From CAYFTL01 sp964346145 (GTDB taxonomy: Bacteria; Bacillota; Clostridia; Christensenellales; Aristaeellaceae), in the NCBI GenBank assembly GCA_964346145.1, contig CAYFTL010000033.1, positions 1 to 23,466 of the forward strand: a DNA stretch of 23,466 nucleotides, written 5' to 3'. A program made the translations under genes and the position numbers. Every line of letters starts with the position of its first letter. Positions within the stretch are counted from its first letter, which is position 1. The notes below the pieces were generated by a model. That model was given only the letters and a program-made list of their open reading frames with translations. It was not told where the DNA came from and did no database searches. Shown piece by piece: positions 7,400 through 13,993 of this stretch.

Positions 7400-7432
7400 A
7401 CGGGCGGCTGCTAAAGTAGCTGCCCGTTTTTT
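7400..7432 (+). terminator. Terminator between convergent amidase and oxidoreductase genes
   Basis: A 12-bp stem (arms 7400-7411 and 7416-7427, loop TAAA) followed by six T. Two G.U pairs on the plus strand become A.C mismatches on the minus strand, so it favours the amidase transcript. An A-run on the left side would also give T on the minus strand. Confidence 0.9.
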
Positions 7433-7443
7433 ATTGAAAATAT

Positions 7444-8652
7444 TTATTTTGGAGAAGTTGTAACTAGATTGCGATCCAATATAATATCACGTTCAACCAT
7501 ACTCTGCCTGATGTGGGCAAAGTTGACGAGATCGATGGATTTGGAGTTACAAATGGCGGAGGCAACGATGCCCGCGGCTTCGCCGGTAACCGCGCAGGGG
7601 GGAATGACGCGCAGCACATCCCAAGCATCACCCGTAGCGCCCATGCAGCGTCCTGCAGCCAACAGGTTATTTATTTTGCTTCCATGGAGACTGCGCAGCG
7701 GAATAGCGTAAACAGGCGCGGGGCGGCGCCAATCGCCGGTTAAGCCGACGGTATCATCAAAATATTGCCCGGCGTGCTCGGGTGCTAAATCGTGCGTAGA
7801 TTTTAAACGGCGCGTCATTCGAAATTCTGCCATATTTGGAATCATTAAAGGAACTTCGTTTCGCTTTTGTACGTCTTTACAAATGAAGGAATGCATGTCG
7901 TGAATGTATTGGCTGACGTCTTTTCCAGAGTCGCCGCGGTAGAAACGGCTGCCTTTGGGGTGCGGTTTGTACAGCGGATCGCTCAAAGAACGCAACCTGA
8001 TTTGTGTTCGGTCGCTGCTATAGTACCAGCCGGACCTGCGGTTTTGATCGGATGAAACGGTTTCTTCTCCGGCCAATGCACACAGATCGGCGTCACCGCT
8101 GGCGTCGACAAAAGCTTGAGCGCGTATGGCCAGGTTGCCACTCTTGTTGTGCACCATTATGGCTTGAATATGGTTTTCGGCTACAAGGGAGTCGGTGAGC
8201 AGGGTATCGTACCAGATTTCCGCCCCGGATTCCCTGAGCAGCTTTCCCAAATCCATTGCGTAGGGCGCGGCCTCAAATTGGAGTTGAAAGCGTTGTGCGG
8301 TGCGCTGCTCAATGGAGCCATCGGGCTGTTGCCATGGTTTTGGAAACTTCATGTTTTCAGGAACGGTTACCGTATTGTGGCTGCCCGCAAGGCGCAGGAG
8401 TTCTTCGCCGATCCCGCCGATAACCTGATGCCCGTAGCCGTCGCACAGCGGCAAATAGATGGTGACAAGGCCCGAGGTGGCCAATCCGCCCAGCATGCTC
8501 TGTTTTTCAATCAATATGGTGCGCTTTGCGGAACGCGCGGCTGCCAAAGCTGCGGCAATGCCTGCAATGCCACCGCCGACAACTACCACATCGACACTAC
8601 GGACAACCGGGATCGGGCGGGCTTCGGGATAGATGATGTCTGCGTGAGTCAT
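7444..8652 (-). CDS. FAD-dependent oxidoreductase (FAD_oxidored family)
   Basis: A 402-residue flavoprotein. The dinucleotide-binding fold is at the N-terminus: VVVVGGGIAGIAAALAAARS (GxGxxG glycines at 26, 28, 31) with the ribose-binding acid Glu49 in ILIEK. LGGLATSGLV follows, typical of the FAD_oxidored family (PF12831), which includes fumarate-reductase-like and sugar/organic-acid dehydrogenase-like proteins. AFVDASGDADLCALAGE and a late LLAAGRCMGATGDAWDVLRVIPPCAVTGEAAGIVA form the second FAD-contact region. The substrate is unknown. No signal peptide. ATG at 8650-8652 with AAAGGAG upstream. It stands alone and is convergent with the amidase gene. Confidence 0.9.
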   Translation of the reverse strand: MTHADIIYPEARPIPVVRSVDVVVVGGGIAGIAAALAAARSAKRTILIEKQSMLGGLATSGLVTIYLPLCDGYGHQVIGGIGEELLRLAGSHNTVTVPENMKFPKPWQQPDGSIEQRTAQRFQLQFEAAPYAMDLGKLLRESGAEIWYDTLLTDSLVAENHIQAIMVHNKSGNLAIRAQAFVDASGDADLCALAGEETVSSDQNRRSGWYYSSDRTQIRLRSLSDPLYKPHPKGSRFYRGDSGKDVSQYIHDMHSFICKDVQKRNEVPLMIPNMAEFRMTRRLKSTHDLAPEHAGQYFDDTVGLTGDWRRPAPVYAIPLRSLHGSKINNLLAAGRCMGATGDAWDVLRVIPPCAVTGEAAGIVASAICNSKSIDLVNFAHIRQSMVERDIILDRNLVTTSPK

Positions 8653-8701
8653 TGAATCCGTCTCCTTTGCGGTTCAATTGGAAAGATGAGCGATTAATTT
8701 T

Positions 8702-8730
8702 TATATATCATGAAAAGTGGTGGGTGTCCA
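8702..8730 (-). promoter_or_regulatory. Likely promoter of the FAD oxidoreductase gene
   Basis: On the minus strand TGGACA (8725-8730), 17 bases, TATATA (8702-8707). The region is A/T-rich, so the match is plausible but not unique. Confidence 0.5.
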
Positions 8731-8820
8731 GTTTTATAAAAAATAAAGAGAATGTTTTAAAATGAGAAGCTATGAATGCCGGATTTGGCTTTTGTAGATA
8801 CACGTAAGTACGTTTCAGTT

Positions 8821-8842
8821 TAAACGAAGGATAAACGAAGGA
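8821..8842. repeat. Two tandem 11-base copies at the contig edge
   Basis: TAAACGAAGGA occurs twice in a row and ends exactly where the N run starts. It could be a true short repeat or an artefact of the contig end. Confidence 0.6.
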
Positions 8843-8942
8843 NNNNNNNNNNNNNNNNNNNNNNNNNNNNNNNNNNNNNNNNNNNNNNNNNNNNNNNNNN
8901 NNNNNNNNNNNNNNNNNNNNNNNNNNNNNNNNNNNNNNNNNN
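8843..8942. other. Assembly gap (100 N)
   Basis: A run of exactly 100 N, a common placeholder for a gap of unknown size. The sequence to its right is inside a PTEE repeat of a wall protein. The sequence to its left (8731-8842) holds no start for that protein in the right frame, so the start, signal peptide and repeats are missing. Confidence 0.98.
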
Positions 8943-9122
8943 GAGGAACCTACGGAGGAGCCCACAGAGGAACCTACGGAGGAACCGACCGAGGAAGCGG
9001 ATGAGCTTGAGATTGCTCCGACAGGGGAGCGTAATGTACTACCGATTCTGTTGATAGTCCTTGGCGTTGCGGTGGTTGCCGTGGTGATTCTTTTGGTCGT
9101 AAAGCGCAATCGCAATAAATAA
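8943..9122 (+). CDS. C-terminal end of a wall-anchored PTEE-repeat surface protein (5' end lost in gap)
   Basis: Fifty-nine residues remain, open from the gap to TAA at 9120-9122. They start with four EEPT units and an acidic patch (EEADELEI). A PxTG-like sorting motif in IAPTGERN follows, then a 20-residue hydrophobic segment (about residues 33-52) and a basic tail KRNRNK. This is the order of a sortase-processed C-terminus. The segment LLIVLGVAV is nearly the same as in the intact repeat protein at 13994-15013, which suggests paralogues. A class B sortase gene 2 kb away is a candidate for anchoring both (inference). The repeats probably caused the assembly break. The full length cannot be known from this window. 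Confidence 0.85.
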   Translation, partial: EEPTEEPTEEPTEEPTEEADELEIAPTGERNVLPILLIVLGVAVVAVVILLVVKRNRNK

Positions 9123-9181
9123 CCTAGGAGAAGAAGTTTAATTTTATAATTAAATGGCATCTCAAAAGGTTGGGAAGAGAT

Positions 9182-9224
9182 TAACAATGGCTGGTTCTTG
9201 CAAAGCAAGAACCAGCCATTGTTA
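9182..9224. terminator. 20-bp perfect hairpin between convergent genes
   Basis: A perfect 20-bp stem with loop AAA (arms 9182-9201 and 9205-9224) lies between the end of the surface-protein gene and the end of the minus-strand methyltransferase gene. It has no clear T-run on either side but is unusually long and perfect. It probably acts as a bidirectional terminator or transcript 3' end. Confidence 0.7.
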
Positions 9225-9271
9225 TAGGTATTGAATCTACAATCAGCTGGATTATTTTAGTAAGTTGAACA

Positions 9272-9889
9272 TTACCGAGCTAGGGAGATGATGCCTGCAC
9301 AGTGGGAGAATTTGACAAATTTTAGTTCTGGAAAATCTCTCTGCAATTCATCGGCCACGAAATATACTTCTTCGTCGTCCCATTCCTCGCCGACGGCCTC
9401 GCGGCATTTCTCCAAATCAAACCTAGTTTCAAAGGCCACATCAGCGATGAGAATTTGTCCGCCATCACGCAATACATCTTTGAGCAGATGAATAAACAAA
9501 ATTTTTTTCGTCGTTGGATAGATGATGCAGTGAATAGGTTGCCAGGATATAGTCGTAGGTGTGTTGCAAAAGCGGCGCCACCAGGCTTGAGCAAAATCGC
9601 CGAAATAAAGACGTGCGTTGGGCATCTTTGCAGTGGCCAGTTCAATCATTTTGCTTGAGAAATCTTGCCCATAGATTTTGCAGCCCTGTTCATATAGCTT
9701 TGTGGTTAGTGTAGCTATTCCAAAGCCTATCTCCAGAACGACGGCGTTTGTTTTTTTCATCACGATTTGATAGATTGAGGCTAATATATTTTTGTATCCG
9801 GCAAAGGGATAACAGCTTTCTTGATCTGAAAGCCCTACGGCCTTGTCGTAACCATCTGCCCACAGGTTAAACCCTTTATTATCAAGCAT
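9272..9889 (-). pseudogene. SAM-dependent methyltransferase with two compensating frameshifts
   Basis: It reads as an uninterrupted 205-residue protein, but residues about 102-133 do not fit the family. In the next frame the same DNA (about 9492-9586) encodes LVAPLLQHTYDYILATYSLH and then HLSND, the expected SAM-methyltransferase segment. One base seems lost near 9585 (CAAGCCTGG for CAAGGCCTGG) and one gained in a run of seven A (9492-9498 on the plus strand, as T). Both flanks are normal: LWADGYDKAV at the start, VVLEIGFG as cofactor loop, GQDFSSKMIELA, then VLRDGGQILIADVAFETR. The cofactor loop reads GFGIATL where relatives have GFGTGTL, so it may be really decayed; sequencing errors are the alternative. 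ATG at 9887-9889 has no strong RBS. Confidence 0.75.
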
Positions 9890-10016
9890 GATCGCGTTGA
9901 TTTATTTTTAAGCTGTCACTCAAGATTTGATTGCAAGGCTTTGTCATATGTTTTGATACAGTACACAATCATGCAAAAAAAAAGAGGCAGCATTTGCGAT
10001 TATTTCAACTGGGACG

Positions 10017-10922
10017 TTATGGCATGCCGTTGGTTGATTGATGATTCGGTGCGCACATCAGTATTGCGCCGGGATGTATGGAAAAATCCGCGTGGACCGT
10101 TTGAATCAGCTCTCCGTCCAGATTGATGGTAATGGGCGTTCCCTTTCTGCTGGATATTTTGATTTGCTTGCAACGGGAGGTGCGCACAACCGGAAGACGG
10201 GTAAAGCGGCCCGAAGGGAAGAGGGGGAACAGCGAATAGATACGCCGGCGAGAGAGTTTTTCGACGGCTACGATATCGAACAAACCATCGTTTATTTGTG
10301 CGTGGGGAGCTACCCGCATTCCGCCGCCGATATAGTTACCGTTGGCGATGGAAAGCAAGGTTATGGGCCTATTGCTGGATTGATTCTGCGTTTGCACCGT
10401 TATGTCTACAGGCTGGAACTTTCGAGCGGCGCTCAGCACGCCCATCAAATAGGGGAGCTGGCCTTTAAATTTGGACTTGTACCGTTCGGCGGCAATGAGC
10501 GTGGCGGTATCCAAGCCCAGGCCGGCAACATTCAAAAAGAAGTATTCGTTCATTTGGCCCAAATCCAGGGGGAAGGGGCGGCTTTCAAGTTGCGCAAAAA
10601 AAGCATCGAAAGGCTTTTTGGGAAGCCGCATGGCGCGCCGAAAGTCGTTGCCGGTGCCGATTGGCAACAAAAACAAGGGAATACCGGTATTTGGGCCCAT
10701 CCCATTGACGATTTCGAACAGAGTGCCATCGCCGCCGGCACAAACAATTCCGGTGGCGGCTTGCTTTAAAGCTTGGGAAGCCAGTTCTTTGGCATGGCCG
10801 GGCCGTTGGGTTTTGTGAACGACATAGTCTATTCCGCGTCTGTTAAGTTCTGATAACGCTAGCGAATAATCCTCGCTGGAACGTTTTTTCAAAGAGTTGG
10901 GGTTTAAAATAATATGAAACAT
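10017..10922 (-). CDS. Diacylglycerol/lipid kinase family protein (DAGK catalytic domain)
   Basis: A 301-residue protein of the DgkB/YegS family, which phosphorylates diacylglycerol or related lipids with ATP at the membrane inner face. It recycles lipid left by envelope polymer synthesis. The N-terminal ATP-binding domain has FHIILNPNS (usually NPxSG), CAGGDGTLFEIVNG (GGDGT at 63-67) and LLPIGTGNDFRRA (87-94). The C-terminal beta-sandwich has NVAGLGLDTATL, GGGMRVAPHAQINDGLFDIV and INLDGELI, the usual DGE near the end. Length is typical. ATG at 10920-10922 with GGAG upstream. It is divergent from the sortase gene. The exact lipid is not determined by sequence. Confidence 0.92.
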   Translation of the reverse strand: MFHIILNPNSLKKRSSEDYSLALSELNRRGIDYVVHKTQRPGHAKELASQALKQAATGIVCAGGDGTLFEIVNGMGPNTGIPLFLLPIGTGNDFRRAMRLPKKPFDAFFAQLESRPFPLDLGQMNEYFFLNVAGLGLDTATLIAAERYKSKFKGQLPYLMGVLSAARKFQPVDITVQTQNQSSNRPITLLSIANGNYIGGGMRVAPHAQINDGLFDIVAVEKLSRRRIYSLFPLFPSGRFTRLPVVRTSRCKQIKISSRKGTPITINLDGELIQTVHADFSIHPGAILMCAPNHQSTNGMP

Positions 10923-10956
10923 TAATGCAGCTCCGTTTCGACATAAGGCCTGAATA

Positions 10957-10974
10957 TCTATAGTGTACTATAGA
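10957..10974. promoter_or_regulatory. Inverted repeat upstream of the lipid kinase gene
   Basis: TCTATAG-TGTA-CTATAGA is a perfect 7-bp inverted repeat with a four-base centre. It lies 35-52 bases upstream of the kinase start, in the region divergent from the sortase gene. It may be an operator or may contain the minus-strand -10 element (TATAGA). Confidence 0.4.
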
Positions 10975-11148
10975 AGCCCTGAGATGAATAGCACTAAAAA
11001 CATTAAAATTAGAAAATAAGCAGGTTTTTCTAACGGACAGACCAAGCGGTTACGGCGCCAGAGTTGTGGATGCAACTGGAAGGCACATTTTCTAGTCTAA
11101 AACATAGAACTTGCTAAAGCGATTGAATCTTTTGCGTAATGTTGATAA

Positions 11149-11154
11149 TATAAT
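11149..11154 (+). promoter_or_regulatory. Tentative -10 element of the sortase gene
   Basis: TATAAT 50 bases before the sortase ATG. The nearest -35-like TTGAAT (11123-11128) is 20 bases away, so the pairing is weak. GATAAT at 11144-11149 is an alternative -10. Confidence 0.4.
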
Positions 11155-11203
11155 ACATGCTGCAAATATATGGGCAGTACAAAGAACAGACAGGAGTTGC
11201 AGG

Positions 11204-12022
11204 ATGGCAAAGAAGAAAGTGCGTAAAAAAAAGAAGAGTAATTTTTTAATCAATTTGCTGTTGATTATTTGTTTGGCGGTGGCCGGCGTTTCTGGATACA
11301 AGCTGTATGAAGAGTTTGAAATCCGCAAGCAGGCCCAGGAGTCTTACGCTTCCGTGAGCAAACATACAGAAAAAAAAGTAAGCGATGAAAAGCAGCAATA
11401 TACGGAAACAAAATTTGAGTTTCAACAAGAAGAACGAACTTCGATGATGGATTTCTCGGACTTGGCTAAGATTAATGATCAAGTGACCGGATGGATCGAA
11501 AGCAAGGGAACTGTGATCAACTACCCGATTGTGCATCCCAACGACAACGATTACTACTTAACCCACATGTTTGACGGAACCAAGAACAAGTCGGGCGCTT
11601 TGTTCGTTAGCGCAGACAACAGCCGTGGGTTTGTGGATCAGAATACTATTATTTATGGGCACCATATGCGCAACAACACCATGTTTGCTTCTCTTGTCGA
11701 ATACAAAAATCAGGAATACTACGATGCACACCCCAACATGATGCTGTATACACCGACAGGGGACTACCGGTTAGATGTATTTTCAGCGTACATTGTGGAC
11801 GTGCCCAAGAGCGATAAAGAATTCATTAAGCCGAACTTTGGAAGCGAAGAAAATTTTGCCGAGTTTTTGAACAAAATTATGAAAAGCTCGCAATTTAATA
11901 GCGACGTGCAGGTAAGCGCTGCGGATCGCATTGTAACGCTGGTGACTTGCACCTACGAAACCAGTGATGCACGCTACATCGTTCACGCAAAATTGGTTCC
12001 AGTAGTGTGGAATGGATTGTAA
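11204..12022 (+). CDS. srtB: Class B sortase
   Basis: A 272-residue membrane cysteine transpeptidase that cuts a sorting motif and links the protein to the cell wall. A lysine-rich N-terminus (AKKKVRKKKK) precedes one membrane anchor (about 13-31), giving an N-in topology. An exposed stalk follows, then the sortase barrel from about residue 85. Catalytic residues are His153 in YGHHM, Cys249 in TLVTCTYE and Arg257 in DARYIVHAKL. The TLxTC motif and the DAR(Y/F)IVHAKL ending are class B features. ATG at 11204 is chosen over an upstream in-frame ATG (11111) because CAGGAG lies seven bases before it. Likely substrates in this window are the PQTG protein at 13994 and the PTG protein cut by the gap (inference). 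It is transcribed alone. Confidence 0.93.
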   Translation: MAKKKVRKKKKSNFLINLLLIICLAVAGVSGYKLYEEFEIRKQAQESYASVSKHTEKKVSDEKQQYTETKFEFQQEERTSMMDFSDLAKINDQVTGWIESKGTVINYPIVHPNDNDYYLTHMFDGTKNKSGALFVSADNSRGFVDQNTIIYGHHMRNNTMFASLVEYKNQEYYDAHPNMMLYTPTGDYRLDVFSAYIVDVPKSDKEFIKPNFGSEENFAEFLNKIMKSSQFNSDVQVSAADRIVTLVTCTYETSDARYIVHAKLVPVVWNGL

Positions 12023-12039
12023 TCAAACAAATACAATTA

Positions 12040-12073
12040 AAAAAGATCGGAAACAACTGTTTTCGATCTTTTT
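12040..12073. terminator. Bidirectional terminator between sortase and pirin genes
   Basis: A 15-bp stem (AAAAAGATCGGAAAC with GTTTTCGATCTTTTT, one G.U) and loop AACT, with T-rich ends in both directions. It sits between two convergent genes, with the last pirin codon directly beside it. Confidence 0.88.
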
Positions 12074-13051
12074 CTAAGGGGTTTCAACGGTTCCGTCCGC
12101 ATGCTTTGCGTAGCGCCCCATGTCGCCGTGGATGGGTTCATCCGAATCGAAGGGCCAACCGCTGAATTCGGTCGCTCTGTAATCGCTATAAGCTTGAATG
12201 ATCTCTTCGTAAGTATTCATTACAAAGGGGCCTTGTGCCTGTACAGGTTCGTTTATGGGTTCGCCCTCCAATAAGAGCAATTTTGCGTTTTCTTTGCCAA
12301 TATTTTGGATGGTTCCAGATTCGTTTCCGTCCAAATAGGCATATTCATCAGCGTGCATTATTGCCCCTTGTAAATCAATGCCATCGCCCTGGTAGCAATA
12401 TAGGGAGCGCCCCATGGTCTCGGAAACACCTTGGAAAGAATAGGTGGCTCCGGGTTCGAGCTCAATGAGTTGAATGGATACATGGTTGTTGGGATCGACC
12501 GCCCAGGAATCCTTTGCGGGAGAAGGCGGTTGTTTTCCCTGGTAGCTACCGGCGATCACGGTTACGTAGGCTTGGTGCCCTTTCTCCCCGGTAACGACGG
12601 TCGGGATTTGTTCGCTCCACAACATTTTGTATGCCGGCTCAACCATTTTGGATTTTGCGGGCAGATTTAGCCAAATTTGAAACAGCTCCATGGTGTTGGA
12701 GTGATCGGTGTTTAAAAGCGGGAACATTTCGCAGTGCTGCAAACCAGCCCCTGCAGTCATCCACTGCACATCGCCGTTGCTGTAGCGCCCCGAGGAACCC
12801 AAGCCGTCGGTATGATCGACGGTTCCACGGGTGACGATGGTGACGGTTTCAAAGCCGCGGTGAGGGTGTACAGGGAAACCGGGTGTGTTCTGGCCATAAT
12901 ACATTCGCCATTCGCTGTCCAGACCTTTGCGCGTTCGGGGCCCTAAGCGCCCATTGCCTTCGGGGAAGAGGTCCAGGTGATGAGCCGTGAGAATGAATGG
13001 ATTCTGGATAGGCAATCGGAAACTGTAGGAGCCTTTTGATAAAATCTTCAT
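12074..13051 (-). CDS. Pirin family protein (bicupin, possible quercetinase-like)
   Basis: A 325-residue bicupin. The N-terminal cupin carries the four pirin metal ligands: His62 and His64 in HPHRGFETVTIV, His106 and Glu108 in MTAGAGLQHCEMF. HTDGLGSSGRY and FQIWLNLP are further family motifs. The C-terminal part (from about 150) is the second cupin without metal ligands. Known members bind iron; some show quercetin 2,3-dioxygenase activity, others are redox-sensing regulators. The tail is longer than the usual 240-290 residues (SGWPFDSDEPIHGDMGRYAK). ATG at 13049-13051 with AAAGGA upstream. It lies 48 bases after the FMN reductase gene and probably shares its transcript. Confidence 0.93.
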   Translation of the reverse strand: MKILSKGSYSFRLPIQNPFILTAHHLDLFPEGNGRLGPRTRKGLDSEWRMYYGQNTPGFPVHPHRGFETVTIVTRGTVDHTDGLGSSGRYSNGDVQWMTAGAGLQHCEMFPLLNTDHSNTMELFQIWLNLPAKSKMVEPAYKMLWSEQIPTVVTGEKGHQAYVTVIAGSYQGKQPPSPAKDSWAVDPNNHVSIQLIELEPGATYSFQGVSETMGRSLYCYQGDGIDLQGAIMHADEYAYLDGNESGTIQNIGKENAKLLLLEGEPINEPVQAQGPFVMNTYEEIIQAYSDYRATEFSGWPFDSDEPIHGDMGRYAKHADGTVETP

Positions 13052-13099
13052 AATCGCTATATCCTTTCATGGCGGTCGGCAACTATTTGGTGCGTGGAG

Positions 13100-13651
13100 T
13101 TAAAATCTATTGATAAATTCGATAAATGAATCTGCAATTTTTTTTAGAAATGCCTTGGTTTTTTCGTTGTTGACCTGGCCATTCTTATCCAAAAGCTGAA
13201 TGACGCCGCCTATGTAGGCTTCGGGCTGCTGCATGGTGGGCATGTTGAGCACGCTAAGGGTTTGACGTAGATGGTGGTTGGCGCCGAATCCGCCCAGCGC
13301 GCCAGGACTGACGCTGACCACCGCCGCCGGCTTTCCGTTCCAAGCGCTATCGGTCATCGGCCGAGAAGCCACGTCTAGCGCATTTTTTAGGGCGGCAGGG
13401 ACCGACCTGTTGTATTCGGGTGTAACGATCAAAAAGGCATCTGCCGATTTTACATCTTTTCTAAAAGTTATCCAGCTGGAGGGTTGAGCTCCTGGCACGT
13501 CTAAGTCTTGATTGTATAAAGGGAGATCTGATATATCCAACCATAGGATATTGTGAGTATCCGAAAGTTCGGAAGCGATTTCTTTGGCGATGCTGCGGCT
13601 AAATGAACCTTTGCGAAGGCTGCCTACCAAAATGCCGATTGTTTTGTTCAT
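13100..13651 (-). CDS. NAD(P)H-dependent FMN reductase / quinone reductase
   Basis: A 183-residue flavodoxin-like protein. The FMN phosphate loop is GSLRKGSFSRS (about 10-20). TPEYNRSVPAALKNALDVAS (about 77-96) is the signature of the FMN_red family (ChrR, YieF, azobenzene reductases), and SVSPGALGGFGANHHLR is the third flavin-contact loop. Members reduce quinones, azo dyes, chromate or free flavin with NAD(P)H in the cytosol. ATG at 13649-13651 with GGAGGAG seven bases upstream. It is followed at 48 bases by a pirin gene, a pairing seen in other bacteria and suggestive of oxidative or aromatic-compound stress (inference). Confidence 0.93.
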   Translation of the reverse strand: MNKTIGILVGSLRKGSFSRSIAKEIASELSDTHNILWLDISDLPLYNQDLDVPGAQPSSWITFRKDVKSADAFLIVTPEYNRSVPAALKNALDVASRPMTDSAWNGKPAAVVSVSPGALGGFGANHHLRQTLSVLNMPTMQQPEAYIGGVIQLLDKNGQVNNEKTKAFLKKIADSFIEFINRF

Positions 13652-13993
13652 GATTTGCTCCTCCTTCTTTGATGCATAAAATTAATGGTGGATTAAACAA
13701 CTATTTTATATTTTAATCTATACCCCTTAATTACCCCAGCAAAACGATGGACTATGCGCCCATAAGGAACCAAATGCAGGAAGAAGCAGTCTTTAAAGTG
13801 TAACGACGGAAACATTGACGACGGCGTCTGAGTTTTTTGTGTAAATCATAAGGTTAGAAGGGGATGATGGCGAAAGATGGCGTGGAAGGAAAAGAATCTG
13901 CCTGCTATGCAGGAACGCCGGCACCGTTCTTTACCCTGATTTAAGGTGAAGATATTTATGATATTTCGAACGAAAATTGGAGGGAAAACAACT
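13652..13993. other. 342-base divergent intergenic region with a possible structured leader
   Basis: No gene is visible. TTGACG at 13815-13820 could be a -35 for the surface-protein gene, but no good -10 follows at the right distance. Beyond it lies a nested fold: GGCGT (13879-13883) can pair with ACGCC (13915-13919), enclosing CCTGC-TAT-GCAGG (13901-13913). GGAGGG at 13979-13984 is the RBS of the next gene. The long leader could be regulatory, but I could not match it to a known riboswitch. Confidence 0.4.

Noticed and set aside
8708..9208. Minus-strand open frame running through the N run
   Set aside because: It depends on translating unknown bases and lies opposite the anchored repeat protein. 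Low-complexity serine/glycine is a repeat shadow.
10038..10769. 243-residue plus-strand open frame
   Set aside because: It lies entirely antisense to the lipid kinase gene, which has all family motifs; no RBS and no recognisable domain.
11111..11203. Longer N-terminus for the sortase
   Set aside because: The upstream ATG overlaps the promoter region and lacks an RBS; CAGGAG precedes the ATG at 11204, which starts the typical basic/membrane leader.
13860..13993. c-di-GMP or other known riboswitch before the surface protein
   Set aside because: The conserved core sequences of the classes I know could not be found, so only a generic structured leader is reported.
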